Source: Lewinellaceae bacterium (lineage in GTDB: Bacteria; Bacteroidota; Bacteroidia; Chitinophagales; Saprospiraceae). From it: DNA of 64,000 bases. Of the stretch, positions 1 through 9,588 are shown in pieces. Position 1 is the stretch's first letter, and every line of letters begins with the position of its first letter. Under the pieces are notes generated by a model. It saw nothing but the letters and a program-made list of their open reading frames with translations. It did not search any database and had not been told where the DNA came from. Where the stretch lies: the NCBI GenBank assembly GCA_016710765.1, contig JADJUJ010000008.1, positions 294,007 to 358,006 on the forward strand, given 5' to 3'. The position numbers and the translations under genes are program-made.

Positions 1-1
1 T

Positions 2-628
2 GGTGTGAGTTCCTATCAGATTGACACTCCTGAGCGCGGGTTTAGTTACCGTTTTGATGCTGATCTTGACATGAGGATGAATTCGGATGCCGCGCAAACT
101 GCCGGAACCATTCTGAACGCCTATTCTGCCGAACAACTCCAGGAGGTGTTCAGCATTTATGGCGAAGTTCGGAATGCCCGTACGCTGGCGCGTGCCTGTG
201 TACTGGCCCGGGAGCAAAGGCCTTTTCGCAGCACTGGTGATCTGGTAGAAATATGCGATGCCCACAGGATGGGGGAGCGCTGGCGCTACCTGTCGCAGGT
301 GTTTCAGGCTTTGCGAATGGAAGTGAACGAAGAGGTGACGGTGCTGACCGAGTTCCTGAAAGATAGTTTGGAAATGTTGCGTCCGGGTGGTCGATTGGTG
401 GTGCTTACTTACCACTCCATCGAAGACCGGATTGTAAAGAATATCATGAAAACCGGTAACCCGGAAGGAGAACAGGAGAAGGACTTTTACGGTAATATCC
501 ACCGGCCTTTTCAATTGATCACCAAAAAGGCCTTGCCGCCATCAGCGGCCGAGCAAAAACTAAACACCAGGTCGCGGAGTGCAAAGTTGAGGGCGGCAGA
601 GAAAGCGATTGATAAAAAGAAAAAGTAA
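2..628 (+). CDS. rsmH: 16S rRNA (cytosine-1402-N4)-methyltransferase RsmH, 5'-truncated
   Basis: C-terminal two thirds of RsmH (MraW), which N4-methylates C1402 in the decoding site of 16S rRNA using SAM and is usually the first gene of the dcw cluster. The visible part starts at the family block SSYQIDTPERGFSYRF-x-DLDMRM and includes GGRLVVLTYHSIEDRIVKN near the C-terminus, with the usual basic tail. The reading frame is open to the window edge. The GTG at base 5 is an internal codon, so roughly the first 90-100 residues of a ~300-residue protein, including the SAM-binding glycine loop, lie outside. It is followed after 2 bases by ftsL, so the two are co-transcribed. Confidence is high from motif and position. 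Confidence 0.93.
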   Translation, partial: GVSSYQIDTPERGFSYRFDADLDMRMNSDAAQTAGTILNAYSAEQLQEVFSIYGEVRNARTLARACVLAREQRPFRSTGDLVEICDAHRMGERWRYLSQVFQALRMEVNEEVTVLTEFLKDSLEMLRPGGRLVVLTYHSIEDRIVKNIMKTGNPEGEQEKDFYGNIHRPFQLITKKALPPSAAEQKLNTRSRSAKLRAAEKAIDKKKK

Positions 629-630
629 GC

Positions 631-939
631 ATGGCCAATAAATTATTATCGGGATTGAACTTCAGTCATCACACTACGGAGTGGGTTTTTGCCAACGTCC
701 GTTTTGTGCTGTTTCTCGGTTTTTTGGCCATTGTATACATTGCCAACGCGCATTTTGCAGAAAAAAATGTGCGTGGCATTCAACAGTTGCAAAGGGAGAT
801 TAAAGAACTGAAATGGGACTATATATCCATCAAAAGCGAAACCATGTACAAATCCATGCAATCGCAAATGGACGTTAGCCTCGAACGGACGGGCCTTGAT
901 CTTGAGCCTGAAGGCCCAAAAGTGATTGAAATAGAATAA
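631..939 (+). CDS. ftsL: FtsL-like septal membrane protein
   Basis: Small bitopic protein of 102 residues with a short cytoplasmic N-terminus, one transmembrane helix at about residues 24-42 (VRFVLFLGFLAIVYIANA) and a periplasmic stretch (about 45-80) with heptad-like hydrophobic spacing suited to a coiled coil. Size, topology and position between rsmH and ftsI are those of FtsL, which with FtsB and FtsQ forms the complex that activates the FtsW-FtsI septal synthase. FtsL proteins share little sequence, so the call rests on topology and synteny. It starts 2 bases after the rsmH stop. Confidence 0.85.
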   Translation: MANKLLSGLNFSHHTTEWVFANVRFVLFLGFLAIVYIANAHFAEKNVRGIQQLQREIKELKWDYISIKSETMYKSMQSQMDVSLERTGLDLEPEGPKVIEIE

Positions 940-970
940 TACAAGCGAATACACCTAAAATTTTAACATC

Positions 971-3112
971 GTGCTCAACGTAAAAAATGAAGTCCTCATC
1001 CGGGTTTATCTCGTAGCCGCAGCGGTGCTGCTGGTGGGCTTTGTTATCGTGGGGCGCCTGTACCAATTGACGGTGGTTCAGGCAAGTAAATGGGAGGCCA
1101 GGGCCGATAGTCTGTTTCTGAAGTTTGTCGATGTTCGTGCCGATCGTGGCAATATACTGGCCGACGACGGTAGTTTGCTGGCCACCTCGCTGCCCTTTTT
1201 TGATGTGTATTTCGATGCCAAATCGGAAGGCCTGAACAACGAAGTTTTCGATGAAAACGTCGATAGCCTGGCCTATATGCTGTCTACCTACGTCGACCAG
1301 CAATATACCCAGGGTGCCTACAAAGAATGGCTTGTGAAATTGCGCAATGCTGATCCCGATACCCGCGGCATACGCTATGTGCCGATTGCCAAAAACGTGA
1401 GCTACCACAATATGGTGCGGATCAAGGATTTTCCTTTGTTCCGTTTGGGCCGTTACCGCGGTGGCATCATCATCGAACAAAATCCGAAACGCGAACGCCC
1501 GTACAAGATGCTGGCCCAACGCACCATTGGCTATGTTCGCGAGGGAGCACTTCCGGTAGGCCTGGAAGGCAGTTTCGACAATGTTCTGGGCGGGTTGCTG
1601 GGAAAACAGCCGATGGTCAGGGTGCCAGGCGATGTTTACATCCCGGTTAATGACTTGGCGGAAATCGAGCCAAAATCAGGAGATGATGTAGTGACCACCC
1701 TCGATGTCAATATCCAGGATGCTGCCGAAAATGCCCTGCTCAAGGCACTGCAGGAGCACAATGCCGACCATGGCTGTGTCATCGTCATGGAAGTAAAAAC
1801 CGGCGCCATCCGCGCCATGGCCAATATTGGCCGCACACCGGATGGTTGGTGGGAGACCTTTAACTATGCCGTAGGTGAGCGGGTAGAGCCTGGTTCCATG
1901 TTCAAGCTCGCCTCTTTTATGGCGCTGTTGGAGGAAGGTTATATCTCCGATTTTGATAAAAAAATACCCGTGTACAACGGGAAAGTGAAGTTTTACGATG
2001 AAGAGTTGTCCGACGCTTCTGTACATGGTGATTCGCTCACAATAAAACAGGTTTTCGCCTATTCTTCCAACGTGGGTACGGCCACCATGGTGCAGCAGTG
2101 CTTTGGCAACACCCGCAAACAAGGCGATTTTGTTGCGCATCTGCGCGATTTCGGGCTCAACCTGCCGACCAACATTGAAATTGGTGGTGAGGAATCACCC
2201 GTCATCAAGGACCCTGCAGATAAGAAAAGCGAGTGGTCGGGCACAACGCTGCCCTGGATGAGCATAGGCTATGAAGTATTGCTAACGCCCCTGCAGTTGT
2301 TGACGTTTTACAACACGGTGGCCAACGATGGGCGGGAAATGAAACCCTATATCGTTCAGCGCGTAGAGCGTTTTGGCGAACCCATTCGCGAGATCCGACC
2401 AACGGTGGTAAACCGCAGTATTGCCAGCCGTAAAACCATCGCCAAAGCAAAAGAACTGCTGGAATCGGTGGTTTTGGAAGGTACGGCACACAATATTCAG
2501 AGCCGTCATTATTCGATTGCCGGGAAAACAGGCACAGCGCAATTGAATTACCATAAATACAAAATGGGGAAAGGCCTTACGCACCAGGCGGGCTTTTGCG
2601 GCTATTTTCCCGCCGACAACCCCGTTTATTCCTGTATCGTGGTGATCTCCGAGCCAGAACGCGGCGGCTACCACGGCGCCGAGGCAGCAGCACCTGTTTT
2701 CAGGGCCATTGCTGATAAATGCTATGCCATGAAGCCGGAATTGCACCAGGCAGTGAATGAAGGGCCAAAACCAGTATTGGTGGGCAGAGCCTTGCCAGGC
2801 TTCGATGTTGGCCGCAGGGTGGATATGGAAAAATCACTCCGCTGGCTCGGCCTCGATTGGCGTACGTTGGACAAAGAGCCGGAGTGGGTGAGCCTGAAAC
2901 CCCAGCAGGATACCATGTTTATGACCAATCGGATTGTATCCGACCGAACGGTGCCATCCGTCGTAGGGATGGGTTTAAAAGATGCTATTTACCTCCTGGA
3001 AAACAGGGGTTGTAAAGTAAAAGTGCGCGGTGTGGGAAGGGTCAGGCGTCAAAGCCTTGCACCCGGAACCAGAGCCAGTGGCAATACCACTTGTGTACTC
3101 TATTTGGAATAA
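971..3112 (+). CDS. ftsI: Septal peptidoglycan transpeptidase FtsI (PBP3-like, PASTA domain)
   Basis: Class B penicillin-binding protein of 713 residues that cross-links septal peptidoglycan. An N-terminal transmembrane anchor (about residues 12-30) is followed by the PBP dimer domain (VDVRADRGNILADDGSLLA) and the transpeptidase domain. All three active-site motifs are intact: SMFK with Ser309, SSN at 365-367 and KTGT at 519-522. One PASTA domain closes the protein (about 655-713, beginning VPSVVGMGLKDA). The start is GTG, with no in-frame ATG nearby, and the N-terminus LNVKNEVLIRVY fits homologues in this phylum. The stop codon directly abuts the ATG of murE. Confidence 0.95.
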   Translation: MLNVKNEVLIRVYLVAAAVLLVGFVIVGRLYQLTVVQASKWEARADSLFLKFVDVRADRGNILADDGSLLATSLPFFDVYFDAKSEGLNNEVFDENVDSLAYMLSTYVDQQYTQGAYKEWLVKLRNADPDTRGIRYVPIAKNVSYHNMVRIKDFPLFRLGRYRGGIIIEQNPKRERPYKMLAQRTIGYVREGALPVGLEGSFDNVLGGLLGKQPMVRVPGDVYIPVNDLAEIEPKSGDDVVTTLDVNIQDAAENALLKALQEHNADHGCVIVMEVKTGAIRAMANIGRTPDGWWETFNYAVGERVEPGSMFKLASFMALLEEGYISDFDKKIPVYNGKVKFYDEELSDASVHGDSLTIKQVFAYSSNVGTATMVQQCFGNTRKQGDFVAHLRDFGLNLPTNIEIGGEESPVIKDPADKKSEWSGTTLPWMSIGYEVLLTPLQLLTFYNTVANDGREMKPYIVQRVERFGEPIREIRPTVVNRSIASRKTIAKAKELLESVVLEGTAHNIQSRHYSIAGKTGTAQLNYHKYKMGKGLTHQAGFCGYFPADNPVYSCIVVISEPERGGYHGAEAAAPVFRAIADKCYAMKPELHQAVNEGPKPVLVGRALPGFDVGRRVDMEKSLRWLGLDWRTLDKEPEWVSLKPQQDTMFMTNRIVSDRTVPSVVGMGLKDAIYLLENRGCKVKVRGVGRVRRQSLAPGTRASGNTTCVLYLE

Positions 3113-4564
3113 ATGATGAAGACGCTCTTTGACATACTGCAAGGTCTTGAAACCCTGGATTTCCAGGGCCCCGACCCGAAAACGGTGGCCATTCAGGCCA
3201 TCCGCTTCGACAGTCGCCAGGTACAGCCCGGTGATTTGTTCGTTGCGGTCAGAGGCGTACATGCTGATGGGCATCAGTTCATCGACGCGGCCCTCGCCAA
3301 CGGCGCCGTAGCCATCGTAACAGAAAACAGCATCCCTGCCGGTGTAAGCGGGGTGAAGGTAGCCAACGCTGCCATCGCCCTCGGCAGGATGGCTTCCGCC
3401 TTCTTTTCTAATCCTTCGGAACAACTTCGGCTGGTGGGTGTGACAGGAACCAATGGAAAAACAACCGTGGCCACCCTGCTTTGGCAGTGCTTTACCCAAC
3501 TGGGCTATCGCTGCGGGCTGATCGGTACGGTTGAAAATCGGATCGCTGATCAATTGGCGCCGTCCACACACACCACCCCGGATGCCGTCCAACTCCAAGA
3601 TTTACTCCGCACAATGGCCGATGCCGGCTGTACCCATGTTTTTATGGAAGTCAGCAGCCATGCCATTCACCAGCATCGCATTGCAGGGGCTCGTTTTCAG
3701 GGAGCAGTTTTTACCAACCTCACCCACGACCACCTCGACTACCATGGTACTTTCGCCGCCTACCGCGATGCGAAAAAGATGTTGTTTGACGATCTGGATG
3801 CCGGAGCATTTGCGCTGATCAATGTCGACGATAAAAATGGTCGCTTCATGTTGCAAAACACCAGCGCAAAGCGCAACAGCTTTGGTTTGCGCTCCATGGC
3901 CGATTTTAAGGGCAAAATCATGGAGAATGGCTTAACTGGACTGTCGCTTCAGGTTGATGAGGTAGCCGTGCATGCCCGTCTGATTGGCGAATTCAACGCC
4001 TACAACCTGCTGGCCGCTTACGGCGCCGCTTGTTTGTTGGGGGAAGAAAAAGTGCGGGTGCTCACCGCCCTCAGTGCTGTTTCTGGCGCCGCTGGTCGAT
4101 TCGATGCCACGCCATTGCCGGCAAAAGGCTGTACGGGCATCATAGATTATGCCCATACGCCGGATGCTGTGGAAAAAGTGCTGGAAACCATTCGGCAATT
4201 GCGCCGGCCAGGAGCACGAATCATCACTGTGATTGGTTGTGGTGGCGACCGGGACAAAGCCAAAAGGCCGGTAATGGCCAAAACAGCCGTGCGCCTGAGC
4301 GACCAGGTGGTACTCACCAGCGATAACCCGCGCACGGAGGACCCGGCAGCCATTCTTCGCGATATGGAAGCCGGCCTCGATCAGGAAGACCTTAGCAGAA
4401 CGCTCACGATTGAAAATCGCGAGCAAGCCATTCGGACCGCCATTCAACTGGCGCAACAGGGCGATATCATACTCGTAGCCGGAAAAGGCCACGAAAACTA
4501 TCAGGAAATTCAGGGGGTGAAACATCCCTTTGACGATAAAGCGATTTTACTGCGTTATGCGTAA
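3113..4564 (+). CDS. murE: UDP-MurNAc-tripeptide synthetase MurE (meso-DAP type)
   Basis: Cytoplasmic Mur ligase of 483 residues that adds the third stem-peptide residue to UDP-MurNAc-L-Ala-D-Glu with ATP. The order is N-terminal UDP-binding domain, central ATPase with GVTGTNGKTT (Lys116), and a C-terminal domain carrying DNPRTEDP (Asp404 onward). The DNPR form is the known determinant of meso-diaminopimelate specificity, as opposed to DNPA in lysine-adding enzymes, so the cell wall is predicted to be mDAP type. The start is ATGATG immediately after the ftsI stop. After the gene lies a 106-base gap with two hairpins before mraY. Confidence 0.96.
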   Translation: MMKTLFDILQGLETLDFQGPDPKTVAIQAIRFDSRQVQPGDLFVAVRGVHADGHQFIDAALANGAVAIVTENSIPAGVSGVKVANAAIALGRMASAFFSNPSEQLRLVGVTGTNGKTTVATLLWQCFTQLGYRCGLIGTVENRIADQLAPSTHTTPDAVQLQDLLRTMADAGCTHVFMEVSSHAIHQHRIAGARFQGAVFTNLTHDHLDYHGTFAAYRDAKKMLFDDLDAGAFALINVDDKNGRFMLQNTSAKRNSFGLRSMADFKGKIMENGLTGLSLQVDEVAVHARLIGEFNAYNLLAAYGAACLLGEEKVRVLTALSAVSGAAGRFDATPLPAKGCTGIIDYAHTPDAVEKVLETIRQLRRPGARIITVIGCGGDRDKAKRPVMAKTAVRLSDQVVLTSDNPRTEDPAAILRDMEAGLDQEDLSRTLTIENREQAIRTAIQLAQQGDIILVAGKGHENYQEIQGVKHPFDDKAILLRYA

Positions 4565-4589
4565 CGCCAAAGATTAAATAGTGGAGGGA

Positions 4590-4641
4590 CTACTATTTTG
4601 AATAGTAGGTTGCGGGGGCGATGTAAGATCGCCCCGCAACC
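4590..4641 (+). repeat. Tandem hairpins between murE and mraY
   Basis: Two adjacent inverted repeats. The first (4590-4608) is CTACTATT/AATAGTAG with a TTG loop. The second (4608-4641) is a GC-rich 14-bp stem GGTTGCGGGG(G)CGAT with one bulged G and a GTAA loop. No T tract follows, so it is not a classical terminator on this strand. A related palindrome with a TGTAAG loop occurs at 60851-60884, which suggests a dispersed intergenic element. It could act as an mRNA processing or stability element inside the dcw transcript. Confidence 0.65.
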
Positions 4642-4670
4642 AAATTTAAACAGCAAACAAAACCAGCAGG

Positions 4671-5920
4671 ATGCTATACCATCTGTTCGAATACCTAAAG
4701 CAGCAATACGATTTACCTGGAGCAGGACTGTTCCAGTACATCTCGTTTCGTGCAGGTCTGGCCATGATCCTTTCCTTGCTGCTTTCTCTGTTTATTGGAA
4801 AAAGGATTATCGATTGGCTGCGGGCACTTCAGATTGGTGAAACGGTTCGTGACCTGGGTTTGAAAGACGAAAACCTGAAGGTCGGAACCCCGACCATGGG
4901 TGGTATCATCATCATCATGGCAACCCTTATTCCATGCCTGTTGCTGGCCCGCTTGAACAATATTTACATCCTGTTGATGCTTTTTGCCACCATCTGGATG
5001 GCGACCATCGGGTTTATTGACGATTACATTAAGGTATTTAAAAAAGACAAGAAAGGCCTGAAAGGCATTTTTAAGGTGATGGGCCAGGTTGGATTGGGCC
5101 TGATTGTAGGCGTTACCATGCTACTCAGCGATGAGGTGGTGGTACGCATGTCGCCGGAACGCGCTGCCCAACACGGATACGAGGTTACAGAAACCATTTT
5201 TGCCCGTGAAAACGACGGGTTCCGGGAGTGGGCCTATGTTAAGGCGCCGATCACCAACTTGCCATTTATCAAAGACAATGAGCTCGATTATTCCCATTTT
5301 CTGTGGTTTTTGGGCGATAATGCCGCCAGTTTTGTGTGGATCGTATTCGTTGTCATGACCATTTTCGTCATTACGGCGGTGAGCAACGGTGCAAACCTGA
5401 CAGATGGTTTGGATGGCCTGGCAACGGGCGTTTCCGCCATTGTTATTGCCGCGCTCGGCATACTGGCCTATGTCAGTGGTAATGCTGTGGCGGCCGATTT
5501 TTTGAAAATCCTATTCATCCCCCATAGTGCCGAACTGGTTATTTTCTCTGCCTGCCTGTTAGGTGCCTGCGTCGGTTTTTTATGGTACAATGCCTACCCG
5601 GCAAAGGTGTTTATGGGCGACACTGGTTCGCTGACCCTGGGTGGAATGATCGCCGCATTGGCCATCATCACCCGGAAAGAGCTGCTGATCCCCATTTTAT
5701 GCGGCGTGTTTTTGGTAGAAAACCTCTCTGTGCTTATACAGGTATGGTATTTTAGAAGAACCAAGAAGAAATATGGTGAGGGGAAACGGGTGTTTTTGAT
5801 GGCCCCATTGCACCACCATTTTCAAAAAAGGGCCATCATGAAGTTACCATTGTGGTGCGCTTCTGGATCGTTCAAATCATCCTGGCGGTACTGACTGTCA
5901 TTACGCTTAAAATTCGATAA
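4671..5920 (+). CDS. mraY: Phospho-MurNAc-pentapeptide transferase MraY (C-terminal frameshift)
   Basis: Polytopic enzyme (about 10 transmembrane helices) that moves phospho-MurNAc-pentapeptide onto undecaprenyl phosphate to make lipid I. Family blocks are visible: FIDDYIKVFKKDKKGLKG, NLTDGLDGLATG, NAYPAKVFMGDTGSL and the HHH motif PLHHHFQK. The long loop between about residues 150 and 210 is typical of Bacteroidota MraY. As sequenced, the frame ends at 5894 with a nonsense tail. One extra A in the six-A run at 5824-5829 restores KKGHHEVTIVVRFWIVQ and a final transmembrane helix, stopping at 5920 (416 aa). MraY is essential, so an indel error is far more likely than a real mutation. Confidence 0.93.
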
Positions 5921-5928
5921 ATCAGATT

Positions 5929-7293
5929 ATGGCACCAATTCAACACATCGCAATTTTAGGCGCCGGCCTTTCGGGGATTGGCGCAGCCCAACTTGCTCAG
6001 CAAGTAGGGTATACTGCGTTTGTGTCGGATAAAAGTCCTATAAAGCCCCATTTCCAGCAGGCGCTCGAAGACCTGGGCGTCGAGTTCGAATCCGGACAAC
6101 ACGATTTCGATCGGATTCTGTCTTCCGACCTGATCATAAAGAGCCCTGGTATTCCGGAAAAAAGCGAATTGATGCAAATGATCCGCAAATCGGGTATCCC
6201 GGTGATTGGTGAACTGGAATTTGCTTTCCGGCATGCCGGCGATTGTCAGATCGTTGGCATCACCGGATCCAACGGAAAAACAACTACTACAGAACTCGTA
6301 TACCATATTTTGAAGTACGCTGGCCTTTCGGTACGCATGGCCGGTAACGTGGGGCATTCCTTTGCCGGATTGGTTTCGGAAGACCTGGCAACTGGGAATT
6401 TGGGAGCTTCCCGAATTTTTGTGCTTGAAATCAGCAGTTTTCAACTCGACGATATCGTGGATTTTCATCCCCAGATCGCGTTGTTACTGAACATCACCCC
6501 CGACCACTTGGACCGCTACGAATACCAGATGTCCAATTACGTGGCCTCGAAATTCCGCATAGCCATGAACTTAGCCCCGGGTGATCTTTTTATTTCCAAT
6601 GAAGATGATTCTGAAATCGGGCATTGGCTGAAAGCCCATCCAGGCGCTATTGGTTGTGCTATGGAAATGGTGGGCAAAAAGGACCTTAAAACGGCCTATG
6701 TCCGTATCGGTGATGAAATGGCTTATGACCTGAGTGGCAGCAAAATGAAGGGCCCGCACAATATGTTTAACGCAGCCTGCAGCATACGCGCCGCTTTGCG
6801 TTTGGGTGTGACGCCGGAATTAATCGCAGAAGCGATCTATTGTTTTACACCACCGGCACACCGGATGGAGCGAATTATAGAATGGGAAGGAGTGGCTTAT
6901 ATCAACGACAGCAAAGCCACCAATGTTGATGCTGTTTTTTATGCACTGCAGGCCATGGATCGGCCGACCATCTGGATTGTTGGCGGACAGGACAAAGGCA
7001 ACGATTACGGTCCTTTGATGCTGCTGGTTGAAAAACAGGTGCGTGCTATTGTGTGCATGGGGCTTGACAACAGCAAAATAAAGGCTGCTTTTGCCGCCCT
7101 GGGAAAACCAATGGTTGAAACCAGGAGTGCTGAGGAAGCCGTTCAGGAGGCCCGTCGTTTGGCGCATGCCGGCGATATCGTGCTGCTGAGTCCGGCCTGT
7201 GCCAGTTTCGATCTTTTTAACAATTACGAACACCGTGGCGAGATGTTCCGACAGGCCGTTTTGGCGCTTCAATCTCCTACAAACCCAGATTAA
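5929..7293 (+). CDS. murD: UDP-MurNAc-L-alanine:D-glutamate ligase MurD
   Basis: Cytoplasmic Mur ligase of 454 residues that adds D-glutamate to UDP-MurNAc-L-Ala. The N-terminal Rossmann-like domain opens with ILGAGLSGIGAAQLA. The ATPase motif is GITGSNGKTTTTE (Lys117), and later landmarks are NITPDHLDRY, PPAHRMERI, NDSKATN and LLSPACASFDLF. It starts 8 bases after the reconstructed mraY stop and is followed after 11 bases by ftsW, consistent with one operon. No anomaly seen. Confidence 0.96.
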   Translation: MAPIQHIAILGAGLSGIGAAQLAQQVGYTAFVSDKSPIKPHFQQALEDLGVEFESGQHDFDRILSSDLIIKSPGIPEKSELMQMIRKSGIPVIGELEFAFRHAGDCQIVGITGSNGKTTTTELVYHILKYAGLSVRMAGNVGHSFAGLVSEDLATGNLGASRIFVLEISSFQLDDIVDFHPQIALLLNITPDHLDRYEYQMSNYVASKFRIAMNLAPGDLFISNEDDSEIGHWLKAHPGAIGCAMEMVGKKDLKTAYVRIGDEMAYDLSGSKMKGPHNMFNAACSIRAALRLGVTPELIAEAIYCFTPPAHRMERIIEWEGVAYINDSKATNVDAVFYALQAMDRPTIWIVGGQDKGNDYGPLMLLVEKQVRAIVCMGLDNSKIKAAFAALGKPMVETRSAEEAVQEARRLAHAGDIVLLSPACASFDLFNNYEHRGEMFRQAVLALQSPTNPD

Positions 7294-7304
7294 TAACCTA
7301 TACA

Positions 7305-8444
7305 ATGTCCATAGCCAACCGAATCACAGCAGAACTGCGCGGAGACAGAACGATCTGGATGATTATCCTGATGCTGAGCTTGTTCAGCACCCTGGCGGTG
7401 TATTCGGCCACGGGCGCTGAGGCATGGAAATCAAGGGAGGGCAATACCACCATTTACCTTCTGTCGCATGTGGTGCGGCTGGGCTTTGGTTTGTTCCTGG
7501 TGTATTTGCTGCACCTGTTGCACTACCAGCGCTTTAAAAATTTTGCCCCTTATTTGATGCTGATTGCCATTCCGTTGCTGGGCCTTACCCTCATGTTTGG
7601 TGCAACCGTAAACCAGGCCAGTCGCTGGCTGGTGATTCCGGGGCTGGGTATTTCCTTCCAAACTTCAGATTTTGCCAAAATAGCCCTGATTCTGTATGTT
7701 GCCCGGGAACTGACCCGGAAACAGGAGTACATCACCAGTTTCAAGGAGGCATTTATGCCCATTATTGTGCCGGTGATTGTGGTTTGCGGGCTCATTGCGC
7801 CAGCCAACCTTTCTACTGCCTTGATTTTGTTTGCTACCTGTGTAGCATTGATGTTTATCGTCCGGGTAAGCCTGAAATACATTTTCCTGCTCGGCTTACT
7901 GGGGCTGGTGGTTTTTGCTTGTCTGATTATCGTTGGGAAATTCTTCCCGGATATGGTTCGGGTGGAAACCTGGGCGTCCCGGGTGAGTGAATTCATGACC
8001 AACCCGGATGGTGGCTGGCAGGTACAGCAATCCAAAATTGCCATTGCGCGGGGCGGCATATTCGGAGCAGGACCGGGCAACAGCCTGATCCGCAACTTTT
8101 TACCCTATGCCTATGCCGACTTTATTTATGCCATTATATGTGAAGAATACGGGCTGATTGGAGGAGTATTCATTTTGGGATTGTACCTCATGTTGTTTTT
8201 TAGAACCGTTAAGTTGGTAACCAAGAGCCCCAAGGCATTTGGCGCTTTTCTGGCTATTGGGCTCAGCCTGAGTATGACCATCCAGGCGATGGCCAATATT
8301 TCGGTTTCCACCAATTTAATACCCGCCACAGGGCTTACCCTGCCCATGATATCCATGGGGGGCACCAGTATGTTGTTTACGAGTATTTCGCTGGGTATGA
8401 TTCTTAGCGTGAGCAAATACATTGAAAGTTTAGATGAAGGCTAG
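7305..8444 (+). CDS. ftsW: Septal peptidoglycan glycosyltransferase FtsW
   Basis: SEDS-family polytopic membrane protein of 379 residues. FtsW polymerises lipid II into septal glycan strands together with the FtsI transpeptidase encoded upstream. About ten hydrophobic helices are visible, with family signatures NQASRWLVIPGLGISFQTSD, GGWQVQQSKIAI and GLTLPMISMGGTSML near the C-terminus. The gene overlaps the start of murG by 11 bases, indicating translational coupling. A RodA assignment is unlikely given the placement between murD and murG. Confidence 0.94.
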   Translation: MSIANRITAELRGDRTIWMIILMLSLFSTLAVYSATGAEAWKSREGNTTIYLLSHVVRLGFGLFLVYLLHLLHYQRFKNFAPYLMLIAIPLLGLTLMFGATVNQASRWLVIPGLGISFQTSDFAKIALILYVARELTRKQEYITSFKEAFMPIIVPVIVVCGLIAPANLSTALILFATCVALMFIVRVSLKYIFLLGLLGLVVFACLIIVGKFFPDMVRVETWASRVSEFMTNPDGGWQVQQSKIAIARGGIFGAGPGNSLIRNFLPYAYADFIYAIICEEYGLIGGVFILGLYLMLFFRTVKLVTKSPKAFGAFLAIGLSLSMTIQAMANISVSTNLIPATGLTLPMISMGGTSMLFTSISLGMILSVSKYIESLDEG

Positions 8445-9588
8445 CAGGAGCAAAACGCAGACATTGAAATTTATCATCACCGGAGGTGGAACGGGAGGAC
8501 ATGTTTTCCCGGCCATTGCCATTGCCGATGCACTCAAGCAGTTGCGTCCGGACGCCACGTTTTTATTCGTTGGTGCACTGGGTAAAATGGAAATGGAGCG
8601 TGTGCCGCAGGCGGGATATGAGATTGTAGGCTTACCGGTAGCGGGTTTTCAACGCGGTTTTTCGCTGACGAGTTTGCGCAGGAACCTTAGTTTTCCGTTC
8701 AAATTATTTGGCAGTGCCTTGCGGGCCAAACGCATTGTTCGCCGCTTTCAGCCCGATGTGGTGATTGGTACCGGCGGATACGCCAGCGGACCCGTGATGC
8801 GCGCTGCCCAACAGTTGGGGATTCCAACCTTGTTGCAGGAGCAAAATTCCTGGCCTGGCATCACCAATAAAATGCTGGCCCGGCGGGTGCAGAAAATTTG
8901 TGTCGCCTATCCTGGTATGGAAGCCTTTTTTGATCCCAATAAATTGATCATTACGGGTAACCCCATCCGTCAGGATATTCCCGGGCCGGCAAAACTTAAG
9001 ACCGAAGCGTTGGCCCATTTTGGACTGGAGGCAGGCAAAAAAACCGTGTACCTGACAGGAGGAAGCCTTGGCGCCCGTACGCTGAACGAAGCGATGGTGG
9101 CCGGCAAACAACTTTTGGCTGATATGCCTGGGGTGCAGGTTCTTTGGCAATGCGGTAATTTCTATTACGGGCAGTACAAAGACAGTGATACGGCACAATT
9201 GCCCAATGTTCACATTCTTCCTTTTGTGGACAGGGTGGATATGGCGTATGCCGCTGCTGATATCATTGTTGCACGCGCCGGCGCACTCACCATCAGTGAA
9301 CTGTGCCTGATCGGGAAACCGGCTATTCTGGTTCCTTCTCCCAACGTGGCGGAGGATCACCAAACAAAAAATGCGTTGGCATTAACCCAAATCGGTGCGG
9401 CGCGGCTCGTTCGCGATGTTGATGCAGCAACACAACTCATTCCGGAAATCCAACAATTGCTCGATAACGAAGCGCTGGCTTTCAGCCTCTCTGAAACCAT
9501 CAGTACCCTGGCCAAACCAAGAGCAGCCCATGTTATTGCTGAAAACGTTTTGAAACTGGTAGAAATGCCTTTAAACCCAACCGTATGA
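8434..9588 (+). CDS. murG: Lipid II synthase MurG
   Basis: GT-B fold glycosyltransferase of 384 residues that transfers GlcNAc to lipid I at the inner face of the membrane. The N-terminal signature GGGTGGHVFPAIAIADAL lies at about residues 15-32. Later blocks are GTGGYASGPV, QEQNSWPGITNK, GGSLGAR and RAGALTISEL. The start overlaps the end of ftsW and the stop overlaps the next ATG (ATGA at 9585-9588), so translation is probably coupled on both sides. Confidence 0.96.
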   Translation: MKASRSKTQTLKFIITGGGTGGHVFPAIAIADALKQLRPDATFLFVGALGKMEMERVPQAGYEIVGLPVAGFQRGFSLTSLRRNLSFPFKLFGSALRAKRIVRRFQPDVVIGTGGYASGPVMRAAQQLGIPTLLQEQNSWPGITNKMLARRVQKICVAYPGMEAFFDPNKLIITGNPIRQDIPGPAKLKTEALAHFGLEAGKKTVYLTGGSLGARTLNEAMVAGKQLLADMPGVQVLWQCGNFYYGQYKDSDTAQLPNVHILPFVDRVDMAYAAADIIVARAGALTISELCLIGKPAILVPSPNVAEDHQTKNALALTQIGAARLVRDVDAATQLIPEIQQLLDNEALAFSLSETISTLAKPRAAHVIAENVLKLVEMPLNPTV

